From Streptomyces sp. NRRL S-350 (GTDB lineage: Bacteria > Actinomycetota > Actinomycetes > Streptomycetales > Streptomycetaceae), in assembly GCF_000719705.1 (NCBI RefSeq), contig NZ_JOHO01000011.1:62001-126000 (forward strand): a DNA stretch of 64,000 bases. Direction: 5' to 3'. Positions 54,465 through 64,000 of the stretch are shown one piece after another. Within the stretch, counting starts at the first letter, position 1. Each line of letters starts with the position of its first letter. The notes under the pieces are model-generated. The model was not told the origin of the DNA, made no database searches, and saw nothing but the letters and a program-made list of their open reading frames with translations. Made by a program: the position numbers and the translations under genes.

Positions 54465-55877
54465 ATGAGCGCAGTGAGCGAGCAGGCGACGCCGAGCGGC
54501 CTGCGCCGCAGTCTGAGCGTCCGCGATCTGATGGTCTACGGGCTGCTGTTCATCGCCCCGATGGCCCCGGTCGGCGTGTTCGGCGTGCTGGACGCCAAGA
54601 GCCACGGCGCCGTCGCCACGGTCTACCTGGCGGCCACGGTGGCGATGGGCTTCACCGCCTTCTCGTACGCCCAGATGGTGCGCGCCGTGCCGCAGACCGG
54701 CTCGGTGTTCGCCTACGCGCGGGCCGGGCTGGGCGAGGGCCCGGGGTTCGTCGCCGGGTGGATGGCGATGCTCGACTACCTGCTGATCCCAGCGGTGGCC
54801 TACCTGTTCTCCGGCATCGCCCTGCACTCGCTGGTGCCGGGCGTCCCGCGCTGGCTGTGGACGGCGATCGCGGTCGTGGTGACCACCGCGCTCAACCTGG
54901 CCGGGGTGCGGACGGCAGCGGCGGTCGGCTTCGCGGTGCTCGCGATGGAGATCGCCGTCCTGGCGGTGTTCACGGTCGCGGCCGTGGTGGCGCTGGCCCA
55001 GGACGGCGCCCGGCGCGGCTGGGACACCCCGTTCACCGCCGTCGGCGGCTTCTCGCTGACCGCCGTGGTCTCGGCGGTCTCCGTCGCGGTGCTCTCCTAC
55101 CTGGGCTTCGACGCGATCGCGACCTTCGTCGAGGAGGCGGTCGGCGCCTCCGCGGCGGTGGCCCGGGCGGTGCTCTGGTGCCTCGCCCTGGCCGGAGTGC
55201 TGTTCGTCGCGCAGACCTACCTGGCGGCGGTGCTGGAACCGATGGGCCCGCAGCAGCTGGCCGCCACCCCGGCGGCGCAGGGCTCGGCCTTCTACGACAC
55301 CGTGGAGACCGGCGTCGGGCACTGGCTGCACGTGCTGGTGGCGGCCAGCAAGGCCGTCGGCGCGGCCTTCGCGGCACTGGCCGGGCAGGCGGCCGCCGGG
55401 CGGCTGGTCTTCGCGATGGCCCGGGACGGGCGGCTGCCGCGCGTCCTCGGCTCGGTCGACCCGGCCAGCGCGGTGCCGCGGCGCGCCCTGCTGACGGCCG
55501 CGGTGATCACGATGGCGGCGGCGGTCTGGGCGGCCGACCGCGACGACGGCCTGGACCAGCTGACGTCGGTCGTGAACGTGGGCGCGCTGACCGCCTTCGC
55601 GCTGCTGCACGCCTCCGTGATCGGCTGGTACGCGGTGCGGCACGGCTCGCGGGACCGCCTGCGGCACGTGGTCGTACCCGTGCTGGGGATCGTGGTGATC
55701 GGCGCGGTGGTCTACGAGGCCTCGACCACCGCGCAGCTCGTCGGACTGGTCTGGCTGGCGGTCGGCCTGGTGGTGCTCGGCGTCCAGGGCGCCGCCGGCC
55801 GGGGCACCGCCGACCGGGGCGGCGACGGTGGGGACGGCGGCGGCCGGGGCGGCGACGGTGTCGGCGGGCGCCGCTAG
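54465..55877 (+). CDS. APC family amino-acid/polyamine permease
   Basis: 470 residues with 12 predicted helices. N-terminal [31 protein letters not shown] and [15 protein letters not shown] are typical of the APC superfamily (helices 1 and 6). The Gly/Asp/Arg-rich tail (~25 residues) overlaps the region of the xseA promoter. Imported substrate unknown. Start at the ATG 54465; no ribosome site is clear. Confidence 0.9.
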   Translation: MSAVSEQATPSGLRRSLSVRDLMVYGLLFIAPMAPVGVFGVLDAKSHGAVATVYLAATVAMGFTAFSYAQMVRAVPQTGSVFAYARAGLGEGPGFVAGWMAMLDYLLIPAVAYLFSGIALHSLVPGVPRWLWTAIAVVVTTALNLAGVRTAAAVGFAVLAMEIAVLAVFTVAAVVALAQDGARRGWDTPFTAVGGFSLTAVVSAVSVAVLSYLGFDAIATFVEEAVGASAAVARAVLWCLALAGVLFVAQTYLAAVLEPMGPQQLAATPAAQGSAFYDTVETGVGHWLHVLVAASKAVGAAFAALAGQAAAGRLVFAMARDGRLPRVLGSVDPASAVPRRALLTAAVITMAAAVWAADRDDGLDQLTSVVNVGALTAFALLHASVIGWYAVRHGSRDRLRHVVVPVLGIVVIGAVVYEASTTAQLVGLVWLAVGLVVLGVQGAAGRGTADRGGDGGDGGGRGGDGVGGRR

Positions 55878-55887
55878 CCTCGTACGC
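55875..55887 (+). promoter_or_regulatory. Leaderless promoter of xseA
   Basis: TAGCCT (55875-55880, using the permease stop codon) then 7 nt and the ATG at 55888. Confidence 0.6.
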
Positions 55888-57123
55888 ATGGCCAACACCA
55901 GCTCCCCCGAAGCCCCGCTCCCGGTCGGCAAGGTCTCCGCGCTGATCGGCGGCTGGATCGACCGGCTCGGCGCGGTGTGGGTGGAGGGGCAGATCACCCA
56001 GCTCAGCCGCCGGCCCGGGGCGGGCGTGGTGTTCCTGACCCTGCGTGACCCGCAGGCGGACGTGTCGCTCACGGTGACCTGCTTCCGCTCGGTGTTCGAG
56101 CAGGTCGCGGACGTCGTCCAGGAGGGCGCGCGGGTCGTCGTGCACGCCAAGCCGGAGTGGTACGCGGCACGCGGCCAGCTGTCGCTGCGGGCCTCCGAGA
56201 TCCGGCCGGTCGGCCTGGGCGAACTGCTGGCCCGGCTGGAGCAGCTGAAGCGGCGGCTCGCCGGGGAGGGCCTGTTCGCGGCCGAGCGCAAGAGGCCGCT
56301 GCCGTTCCTGCCGCAGTGCGTCGGCCTGGTCACCGGGCGCGGGTCGGCGGCCGAGCGGGACGTGCTGGAGAACGCCCGCCGGCGCTGGCCGGCCGTCCGC
56401 TTCGAGGTGCGCAACGTGCCGGTGCAGGGGGTCAGCGCGGTGGAGCGGGTGAGCGCGGCCGTCCGGGAGCTGGACGAGCACCCCGAGGTGGACGTGATCG
56501 TCGTGGCGCGCGGCGGCGGCAGCGTGGAGGACCTGCTGCCGTTCTCGGACGAGGGCCTGGTGCGGCTGGTCGCGGCCGCCCGTACGCCGGTGGTCAGCGC
56601 GATCGGGCACGAGCCGGACCAGCCGCTGCTGGACTTCGTCGCCGACCTGCGCGCCTCCACCCCGACCGATGCCGCCAAACGGGTGGTTCCGGACGTCGGC
56701 GAGGAGCTGGCCAAGGTCCGCCAGCTGCGCGACCGCGCCCGCCGGCACGTCCTGGCCCGGGTCGAGCGCGAGCAGCACGGGCTGGACGGGCTGCGCAGCC
56801 GCCCGGCGCTGGCCGCCCCGCACCGGATGCTGGACGGCCGCGCGCAGGAGGTGGAGGGACTGCTGGAGCGGGCCCGGCGCACCCTGCGGCACCGGCTGGA
56901 CCACGCGCAGAGCGATCTCGGGCACACCCTGGCGCGGGTCGTCGCGCTCTCCCCGGCGGCCACCCTGGAGCGCGGCTACGCGGTGCTCCAGCGCACGGAC
57001 GGCACGGTGGTGACCGACCCGGCGCAGGTCGCGCCCGGCGAGGGGCTGCGCGCCCGGGTGGCGGGCGGCGGCTTCCCGGTGACGGTGGCGGAGGAGGGGC
57101 AGGCGGCGGTCGAGGAGCGTTAG
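55888..57123 (+). CDS. xseA: Exodeoxyribonuclease VII large subunit
   Basis: 411 residues. OB-fold N-terminus ([31 protein letters not shown]), then the catalytic core with [38 protein letters not shown] and [26 protein letters not shown], and a coiled-coil C-terminus that binds XseB. Degrades single-stranded DNA. MANTSS at 55888 is preferred to an upstream in-frame ATG because of the leaderless promoter. The small subunit follows after a repeat-filled 105-bp gap. Confidence 0.96.
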   Translation: MANTSSPEAPLPVGKVSALIGGWIDRLGAVWVEGQITQLSRRPGAGVVFLTLRDPQADVSLTVTCFRSVFEQVADVVQEGARVVVHAKPEWYAARGQLSLRASEIRPVGLGELLARLEQLKRRLAGEGLFAAERKRPLPFLPQCVGLVTGRGSAAERDVLENARRRWPAVRFEVRNVPVQGVSAVERVSAAVRELDEHPEVDVIVVARGGGSVEDLLPFSDEGLVRLVAAARTPVVSAIGHEPDQPLLDFVADLRASTPTDAAKRVVPDVGEELAKVRQLRDRARRHVLARVEREQHGLDGLRSRPALAAPHRMLDGRAQEVEGLLERARRTLRHRLDHAQSDLGHTLARVVALSPAATLERGYAVLQRTDGTVVTDPAQVAPGEGLRARVAGGGFPVTVAEEGQAAVEER

Positions 57124-57195
57124 CAGGGGGGTCGAGGAGCGCCGGGCGGGGTCGAGGAGCGCCGAGCGGGGGCCGGGCGGGGTCGAGGAGCGCCG
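57109..57195. repeat. Repeats of GTCGAGGAGCG after the xseA stop
   Basis: GTCGAGGAGCG occurs in the last xseA codons (about 57109-57119) and again at 57131, 57151 and 57182, the last three extended to GTCGAGGAGCGCCG. Confidence 0.88.
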
Positions 57196-57215
57196 CCGCT
57201 GTCGGTCCGAGCCCC

Positions 57216-57228
57216 TACGCTGGCTCGC
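57216..57228 (+). promoter_or_regulatory. Leaderless promoter of xseB
   Basis: TACGCT (57216-57221), 7 nt, ATG at 57229; no Shine-Dalgarno. Confidence 0.55.
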
Positions 57229-57486
57229 ATGGCAGAGCAGCAGGAGCAGCAGGACGCGGCGGCCCCGACACCGGACGACGCGCTGGGCTACGAGCACGCC
57301 CGGGACGCGCTGCTGGAGGTCGTCCGGCAGTTGGAGAACGGCGGCACGTCGCTGGAGGAGTCGCTGGCCCTGTGGGAGCGCGGCGAGCAGCTGGCGAAGG
57401 TGTGCCAGCGCTGGCTGGACGGCGCCCGAGCCCGGCTGGACGCCGCGCTGGCCGCCGAGGAGGGCGGGGCCCCGGGCGGTGGGTGA
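57229..57486 (+). CDS. xseB: Exodeoxyribonuclease VII small subunit
   Basis: 85 residues. LGYEHARDALLEVVRQLENGGTSLEESLALWERGEQLAKVCQRWLDGARARLD is the complete XseB helical hairpin that wraps the XseA coiled coil. Gly-rich end (GGAPGGG). Confidence 0.95.
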   Translation: MAEQQEQQDAAAPTPDDALGYEHARDALLEVVRQLENGGTSLEESLALWERGEQLAKVCQRWLDGARARLDAALAAEEGGAPGGG

Positions 57487-57661
57487 GGCGACCGTGCGGC
57501 GCACGCGAAGCCGCTCGACAGCCGCCCGAGAGCGGCGCACCGGCGGCGTGATGCGGGTCACATTGCCTTGGGGAATCGTTTAAAATTCACCTATGTTGGA
57601 GGGAGTGATCGGCCCCGGCCGGCCACTCCGACGAACCCCCTCCCGCATGAGGTGCAGAAGC

Positions 57662-58264
57662 ATGACCACCGACGCCCTGGTACTCGACGCCGCCGCTCAG
57701 GACCTGCTGTTCCGCGAGGCCCGCACCGCGAACACCTTCACCGACGAGCCGGTCTCCGAGGAGCAGATCCAGGCCATCTACGACCTGGTCAAGTTCGGCC
57801 CGACCGCCTTCAACCAGCAGCCGCTGCGCGTCGTCCTGGTCCGCTCCGCCGAGGGCCGCGAGCGCCTCGTCCGGCACCTGGCGGACGGCAACAAGGCCAA
57901 GACCGCCGCCGCGCCGCTGGTCGCCATCCTGGCCGCGGACAACGAGTTCCACGAGGAGCTGCCGACCCAGTTCCCGCACTTCCCGCAGGCCAAGGACGTC
58001 TTCTTCTCGGAGCGTGCCGTCCGCGAGCAGTCCGCCTCGCTGAACGGCGCCCTGCAGGCCGCCTACTTCATCATCGGCGTGCGCGCCGCCGGCCTGGCCG
58101 CGGGCCCGATGACCGGCTTCGACGCCGAGGGCATCGACAAGGAGTTCTTCGGCGACGGCGACCACTCCGTGCTGGCCGTGGTCAACATCGGCAAGCCGGG
58201 CGACGACGCCTGGTTCCCGCGTTCGCCGCGCCTGGCGTACGACCAGGTCGTCACCACGGTCTGA
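57662..58264 (+). CDS. Malonic semialdehyde reductase-type nitroreductase
   Basis: 200 residues; GAGGTG before the ATG. FMN-dependent nitroreductase fold: FREARTANTFTDEPVSEEQIQ, LVKFGPTAFNQQPLRVVLV, AAYFIIGVRAAGLAAGPMTGFD. This group includes RutE, which reduces 3-hydroxypropanal/malonic semialdehyde in pyrimidine breakdown; no rut genes are nearby, so the role here is uncertain. The upstream stretch around 57575-57595 (GTTTAAAATTC) is strikingly AT-rich and is the likely promoter. Confidence 0.9.
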   Translation: MTTDALVLDAAAQDLLFREARTANTFTDEPVSEEQIQAIYDLVKFGPTAFNQQPLRVVLVRSAEGRERLVRHLADGNKAKTAAAPLVAILAADNEFHEELPTQFPHFPQAKDVFFSERAVREQSASLNGALQAAYFIIGVRAAGLAAGPMTGFDAEGIDKEFFGDGDHSVLAVVNIGKPGDDAWFPRSPRLAYDQVVTTV

Positions 58265-58278
58265 CCCGCCCATGCGAG

Positions 58279-58314
58279 AGGGCCCCGCACCGGTTCGCAC
58301 CGGTGCGGGGCCCT
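58279..58314. terminator. Bidirectional terminator
   Basis: 16-bp perfect stem (58279-58294 / 58299-58314) with a 4-nt loop between convergent genes. Confidence 0.93.
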
Positions 58315-58334
58315 TCGGCGTTCCTGCGGCCGCG

Positions 58335-58889
58335 CTACTTGAGCGCCTGCGCCAGCTCGGCCAGTTCCTCGTAGGACGCGGTGCCGGTGAGCAGGGTGGT
58401 CCCGGAGCCGGTCTGGGTGGCCAGCGCGCGGGCCTTCTCGCCCCGCACCCGGTCCCAGGCGTGGCCGGCCACCTCGGAGGTGCCGTCCGGCTCGCCGCCC
58501 GCGACCTTGTCGGCCAGGAGCGAGTCGCGCGGCGCGTCGCTCTGCTCGACCGCCGCGTACTGGCCGGAGGGCGTCACGAAGCCCAGGTGCCAGACGTTGC
58601 CCTTGCCGTTGCTCTGGTCCGCCGGCCGGTAGCTGACCGAGGTGGCCCGCCACTTGTCGGACAGCCCGTCCGGGGAGAGCAGCGGGTAGGGCGCGGCACG
58701 CTTGGCGCTGGCCGCCGCCACCTTGTACTCGACCACGTGCACCGGATCGCTGTCGGCGTCGTGCGGGAGGAACAGGTACCCGATCCAGACGACGAAACCG
58801 ACCGCCAGCATCGACAGGACCATGTCCCGTACGGTCTGGCGGCCTCTCATGCCCTTGCTCTCTGCAGCCACCCCCACATGGTGACTCAT
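58335..58889 (-). CDS. DUF4245 family membrane protein
   Basis: 184 residues from the ATG at 58889; in-frame GTG 58871 or ATG 58850 ([10 protein letters not shown]) may be the true start. [29 protein letters not shown] gives one N-terminal anchor, then an outside domain with [33 protein letters not shown], the DUF4245 core. Restricted to actinobacteria, function unknown. Divergent from glpX, the neighbour I recall in S. coelicolor. Confidence 0.87.
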   Translation of the reverse strand: MSHHVGVAAESKGMRGRQTVRDMVLSMLAVGFVVWIGYLFLPHDADSDPVHVVEYKVAAASAKRAAPYPLLSPDGLSDKWRATSVSYRPADQSNGKGNVWHLGFVTPSGQYAAVEQSDAPRDSLLADKVAGGEPDGTSEVAGHAWDRVRGEKARALATQTGSGTTLLTGTASYEELAELAQALK

Positions 58890-59083
58890 CGCCGTTGCGG
58901 CCCGGCCACCCGGGGGTCCACGTCCGGGTGAACCGGGAGGAAGGGGCGGTTTCCGCCCGCACGGCGACCTGCGCCACAGACAGTCATCTCGTGGACAGAT
59001 ACGATCGCAGGACCCTCACCACGGCGTTCGACCAGGCAGTAGTCGGGCGCTTACTGGCCGTCGCGTACAGAGAGGTAACGACG

Positions 59084-60124
59084 ATGACCACGCAGTACCC
59101 GCACCATCTTCCCAGCGCCCTGGAGGTCGCGCCCGAGGCTCCGGACCGGAACCTCGCGCTCGAGCTCGTCCGGGTCACCGAGGCGGCCGCGATGGCCGCC
59201 GGCCGGTGGGTCGGACGCGGCGACAAGAACGGCGCGGACGGCGCCGCCGTCAAGGCGATGCGCACCCTCGTCTCGACCGTCTCGATGAACGGAGTGGTCG
59301 TCATCGGGGAGGGCGAGAAGGACGAAGCCCCGATGCTCTACAACGGCGAACGGGTCGGCGACGGCACGGGCGCCGAGTGCGACGTCGCCGTGGACCCGGT
59401 GGACGGCACCACCCTCACCGCCAAGGGCATGAACAACGCCGTGGCCGTGCTGGCCGTGGCCGACCGCGGCACCATGTTCGACCCCAGCGCCGTGTTCTAC
59501 ATGGACAAGCTGGTGGCCGGCCCGGAGGCCGCCGAGTTCGTCGACATCACCGCCCCGCCGGCGGTCAACATCCGCCGGGTCGCCAAGGCCAAGGGCAGCG
59601 CCGTCGAGGACGTCACCGTCGTCGTGCTCGACCGCCCGCGCCACGACGGCCTGGTCCGGGAGATCCGCGAGGCGGGCGCCCGGATCAAGTTCATCTCCGA
59701 CGGCGACGTGGCCGGCGCCATCATGGCCGCCCGCGAAGGCACCGGCGTGGACCTGCTGATGGGCATCGGCGGCACCCCGGAGGGCATCATCGCGGCCTGC
59801 GCGATGAAGTGCATGGGCGGCGTGATCCAGGGCCGGCTGTGGCCCAAGGACGACGCCGAGCGGCAGAAGGCCCTCGACGCCGGCCACGACCTGGACCGGG
59901 TGCTCACCACCAACGACCTGGTCAGCGGCGAGAACGTGTTCTTCGTCGCCACCGGCATCACCGACGGCGAACTGCTGCGCGGTGTGCACTACCGCTCGGA
60001 GACCGCCACCACCAGCTCCCTGGTGATGCGCTCCAAGAGCGGCACGATCCGCGAGATCAACTCCACCCACAAGCTCGCGAAGCTGCGGGCCTACAGCGCG
60101 ATCGACTTCGACCGCGCCAACTGA
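59084..60124 (+). CDS. glpX: Class II fructose-1,6-bisphosphatase
   Basis: 346 residues; GAGGTAACGACG before the ATG. Key gluconeogenic phosphatase. Metal and substrate motifs: [61 protein letters not shown]. Length is slightly above E. coli GlpX. A TACGAT at 59000-59005 is a candidate -10. Confidence 0.96.
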   Translation: MTTQYPHHLPSALEVAPEAPDRNLALELVRVTEAAAMAAGRWVGRGDKNGADGAAVKAMRTLVSTVSMNGVVVIGEGEKDEAPMLYNGERVGDGTGAECDVAVDPVDGTTLTAKGMNNAVAVLAVADRGTMFDPSAVFYMDKLVAGPEAAEFVDITAPPAVNIRRVAKAKGSAVEDVTVVVLDRPRHDGLVREIREAGARIKFISDGDVAGAIMAAREGTGVDLLMGIGGTPEGIIAACAMKCMGGVIQGRLWPKDDAERQKALDAGHDLDRVLTTNDLVSGENVFFVATGITDGELLRGVHYRSETATTSSLVMRSKSGTIREINSTHKLAKLRAYSAIDFDRAN

Positions 60125-60157
60125 CGCGCCCGACGGCCAGGGCGCCCACGCACAGCA

Positions 60158-60197
60158 CACCGCGGCCCCGGCGGAATCCTCCGCCGGGGCCGCGGTG
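60158..60197 (+). terminator. Terminator of glpX
   Basis: 18-bp perfect stem (60158-60175 / 60180-60197), 4-nt loop. Confidence 0.93.
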
Positions 60198-60252
60198 CGT
60201 CCGGACCCGGGTCTTCGGCCCCGCCCGCGACGCCGGGCTCTCCGCCCGGCCG

Positions 60253-60684
60253 TCAACCGGCTATCCGGCGCGCGGCCGCCGACGTCACCCGGGCCGCCTC
60301 GCGCAGCTCCGCGTCCCGGCGGCGGCGCCGGGCCAGCACCACCCGCCGCTCGGCGGCCGTCAGCCCGCCCCAGACCCCGTACGGCTCCGGCTGGGCCAGC
60401 GCGTGCTCGCGGCACTCCAGCAGCACCGGACAGCGGGCGCACACCTGCTTGGCCTGCTCCTCACGGGACAGCCGGGCCGCCGTCGGCTCCTTGGAGGGCG
60501 CGAAGAACAGCCCCACCTCGTCCCGCCGACACGCCGCACCGGTGTGCCAGGGGTCGTCCTCTCCCCCGCCGGCGCCCGGCCGGCCGCCCCGGGGCTGCGG
60601 CTGCGGACGCACTTCGGGACGGCGCTCCAGCAACTGCGCGGCAGCGACGGGCGAGGTGGGGCGGGACTCGATCGGATGCAGCAC
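60253..60684 (-). CDS. WhiB family transcriptional regulator
   Basis: 143 residues; AGGAG 8 nt before the GTG at 60684 (VLHPIESRPTS), which is preferred to a longer frame from 60759. A ~45-residue disordered start leads to the Wbl core: ACRR (first Cys), CARCPVLLEC (CxxCxxxxxC), then GVWGGLTAAERRVVL and an Arg-rich tail (ARRRRRD). The four cysteines should hold a 4Fe-4S cluster sensitive to oxygen or NO. Position beside glpX and fumarase matches, from memory, a Wbl gene of S. coelicolor (wblI), but the assignment is not certain. Confidence 0.93.
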   Translation of the reverse strand: MLHPIESRPTSPVAAAQLLERRPEVRPQPQPRGGRPGAGGGEDDPWHTGAACRRDEVGLFFAPSKEPTAARLSREEQAKQVCARCPVLLECREHALAQPEPYGVWGGLTAAERRVVLARRRRRDAELREAARVTSAAARRIAG

Positions 60685-60896
60685 GGCCGTACTCCTGACG
60701 AGGCTCTCGGACACGGGGAACCCTCGCTCCCCTGGCGGCTGCGAGCCCCCGCTGTCCAACCCTCCGGAACGGCCGCTGGGCCGCCTCCGGTGCGCAGCCG
60801 TACGAGAAGCGATGTGCGGAAGGAACTACCCCGCCCGGCCGCGATTCATGCACACTGCACGCAATCGACTACGGAGTGCACCCGCCGCAACGCCGA

Positions 60897-60930
60897 GCGC
60901 CCGACCGGGAGTTGACTCCCGGCCGGGCGC
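60897..60930 (-). terminator. Terminator of the DUF1707 gene
   Basis: 16-bp stem with one A/C mismatch (60897-60912 / 60915-60930). The 265-bp gap to the WhiB gene also holds short GTGCA/TGCAC repeats (60852-60884), possible WhiB promoter elements. Confidence 0.8.
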
Positions 60931-60949
60931 TTCCGTCCGCCAACGCGCC

Positions 60950-61792
60950 TCAGTCGGTGCCGAGTTGGCGGCGAGCCCACTCCCGGAGCTTCTTTCCCCG
61001 GCGCGGCTTGGCGGTGCAACCGCCGAACAGCGCAAGGCCCTTGACCCGGACAACCGGAGCGTACGGGTCCGCCGCGGTCTGCTCCCGGACGTCGAAGCCG
61101 CCGAACAGGCCCACCCCGGCACCCTGCAGGCTGACGTTCTCCGGCACCCGGACCTCGACCCCGCCGAACACCGCCACGACCACGATCTCCACCTCGGGAG
61201 ACTCGAACACGGCGTCACTCAGGTCGATCTCCACGCCGCCGAACGCGGCGAAGGCCCTCAGGTGCGAGCCCACCCGCCAACGGCCCTTGCGGGACGCGCC
61301 GCCGAAGACCGCCACCACCGCCGGCGACTCCTGGCGCGCGGGCGGCTGGGGCGCCGTCGGCGCGGCCGGCGGCTGCTTCTCGAAGGACAGCGGACGAGCG
61401 GGCAGGTCCCTGGTCAGCGGCACGAGGTCGCCGAACGTCTTGGCGGCGTACGCGGCCTCGATGCGCTCCGCGTGCTCGTCGGCGTCCAGCCGGCCCTCGG
61501 CGTAGGCGTCCCGCAGCAGTTCCGCGACGCGCTCGCGGTCGGCGTCCGAGACCCGCAGCTCCGCCTCCGCCACCGGCGGGTGCGCCACCGGCGATCCGGC
61601 CCGCGGCCGTGCGTCGGGCGTGAGTTCGGGCTTGGGTTCGGGCGTGGGTTCGGGCTTCGCCTCGGGCTTTTCGCCGGGCTTCGTCTCGGGCTTTTCGTCC
61701 GGCCTGGATTCCGGCCCGGATTCGGACTTGGTCATCGGTACGGGCGCCGGCACCGGCTGCCCCGGATCGTCGTGCGACGGCGAGTTGTCCAC
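60950..61792 (-). CDS. DUF1707 protein with LiaF-like C-terminal domain
   Basis: 280 residues, GTG at 61792 with TAGGGT 6 nt before it (61804-61799), probably leaderless. The first ~75 residues are Pro/Glu/Lys-rich with KPE repeats. DUF1707 follows (LRVSDADRERVAELLRDAYAEGRLDADEHAERIEAAYAAKTFGDL), then three copies of a VFGGV/LFGG beta-helix unit (AVFGGASRKGRW; AAFGGVEIDLSDA; AVFGGVEVRVPEN; GLFGGFDV) as in cell-wall-active-antibiotic response (LiaF-type) domains. No membrane helix. Role unknown. Confidence 0.88.
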   Translation of the reverse strand: MDNSPSHDDPGQPVPAPVPMTKSESGPESRPDEKPETKPGEKPEAKPEPTPEPKPELTPDARPRAGSPVAHPPVAEAELRVSDADRERVAELLRDAYAEGRLDADEHAERIEAAYAAKTFGDLVPLTRDLPARPLSFEKQPPAAPTAPQPPARQESPAVVAVFGGASRKGRWRVGSHLRAFAAFGGVEIDLSDAVFESPEVEIVVVAVFGGVEVRVPENVSLQGAGVGLFGGFDVREQTAADPYAPVVRVKGLALFGGCTAKPRRGKKLREWARRQLGTD

Positions 61793-61938
61793 GGGTCCAC
61801 CCTAGTCGCTCGCACTCCAGCCCGAGTGAGCCCGGTCACGCAAGGCTGCCCTGTCCGCGGGGCCACCTCGACCGGGTCCTACCCTGGATGGTGCTTCGCC
61901 GACGCAGCCGGACCACTGGATAGCTAAGGACCGCCCCG

Positions 61939-63606
<1,668 letters not shown>

Positions 63607-63625
63607 TCCCGCCCCGCCCCGGCAG

Positions 63626-63670
63626 GACCACCCCGGCCGCGTGGAACCCACGCCCGCGACCGGGGCGGTC
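63626..63670. terminator. Hairpin between fumarase and the GntR gene
   Basis: Outer arms 63626-63636 and 63660-63670 pair with one mismatch; inner GTGG/CCAC pairing adds stability. Confidence 0.7.
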
Positions 63671-63727
63671 TTCCGGTCCACGACGGCCGCCGCCACTGCC
63701 GCTGCCACTGGCGACCTGCACCGGCCG

Positions 63728-64000
63728 CTACGCGTCGAAGTCGTACTCCAGGACGTAGGAGGCGGCGTCCAGGATCATCTCGTTGAGCTCGACCACCTGG
63801 CCCTCGTCGGCGAAGGCGGTGCGGCAGATCAGGATCACCGGGGTGCCGGCGGACAGCTCCAGGCGGGTGGACTCCTCCCCGCTGGGCATCCGGGAGCGGA
63901 CCTCCTCGCGGAAGTGCACGGGCTTGGCGCCGATCTCGGCCAGCCGGGCGTAGGTGCCGCCCGGGCCGGTGTCCTCGCGGGTGATCGCGGTGCCCGCCAC
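63728..64000 (-). CDS. GntR family regulator, C-terminal (UTRA) part, cut by the right edge
   Basis: 91 codons remain of a gene that begins beyond 64000. The segment TAITREDTGPGGTYARLAEIG, TPVILICRTAFADEGQVVELNEMILDAASYVLEYDFDA is the effector-binding UTRA half of a HutC-type GntR regulator. The DNA-binding half and start are outside the window, so target and ligand cannot be judged. Confidence 0.82.
   Translation of the reverse strand: MAGTAITREDTGPGGTYARLAEIGAKPVHFREEVRSRMPSGEESTRLELSAGTPVILICRTAFADEGQVVELNEMILDAASYVLEYDFDA

Noticed and set aside
55828..55887. Upstream ATG for xseA at 55828
   Set aside because: Lies inside the permease gene, and the leaderless promoter points to 55888.
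57575..57600. Possible foreign AT-rich insertion before the nitroreductase gene
   Set aside because: Only ~20 bp long and in the right place for a promoter; no other sign of transfer.
60685..60759. Longer WhiB start at 60759
   Set aside because: No ribosome site and no family similarity before the GTG at 60684, which has AGGAG at the right distance.

Overview
The window is high-GC, with tightly packed genes, GTG and TTG starts, TAnnnT-type -10 boxes and actinobacterial markers: mycothiol deacetylase, a WhiB protein, polyphosphate glucokinase, DUF4245, DUF1707 and DUF6542 proteins, and SpoIIE-type phosphatases. It is a chromosomal segment of a streptomycete (Streptomyces or Kitasatospora; I cannot separate these from sequence alone). 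From memory, two blocks follow the core gene order of Streptomyces coelicolor: mshB / oligopeptide permeases / typA, and ychF / ppgK / ispH / xseA / xseB / glpX / WhiB / fumarase. No insertion sequence, prophage, tRNA, rRNA or CRISPR array was found.

Layout. 1-6.2 kb: start of an unidentified gene, a membrane-anchored lysozyme-fold protein, a secreted Ala-rich protein, dapC, ferredoxin, a GNAT and a SirB1-type transglutaminase-fold protein. 6.2-12 kb: a LuxR-type response regulator, a MerR regulator coupled to a GNAT, then a sensor kinase and an ABC-2 exporter on the minus strand; this looks like one two-component/exporter locus split by MerR-GNAT. 12-19 kb: S9 peptidase, small membrane protein, mshB, DUF6113 protein and a large PG-binding-type membrane protein. 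19-38 kb: peptide-uptake region with two tandem complete Opp-type operons, an extra OppD-type ATPase, two flanking solute-binding lipoproteins, and typA. 38-44 kb: two tandem PAS/GAF/SpoIIE/HATPase phosphatases. 44-49.4 kb: Nudix, SPOR-like, septum-formation-type, methyltransferase, a split RibD-like reductase/deaminase pair and a HAD phosphatase. 49.4-50.4 kb: a yefM-yoeB toxin-antitoxin module in a partly duplicated, decayed ychF 3' region. 50.4-64 kb: core housekeeping block, ending in a partial GntR regulator.

Themes that cross gene boundaries: (i) about eleven genes have a TAnnnT (or similar) box 6-8 nt before the start codon and no good Shine-Dalgarno, so they are probably leaderless; (ii) both Opp operons carry a strong hairpin between the binding-protein gene and the permease genes, as expected if the binding protein is made in excess; (iii) short tandem repeats sit directly after several stop codons. 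I see no clearly new system. The best candidates for follow-up are the yefM-yoeB/ychF 3'-end duplication, the split kinase/regulator/exporter locus with its palindrome, and the duplicated Opp operons with their spare ATPase and binding proteins.
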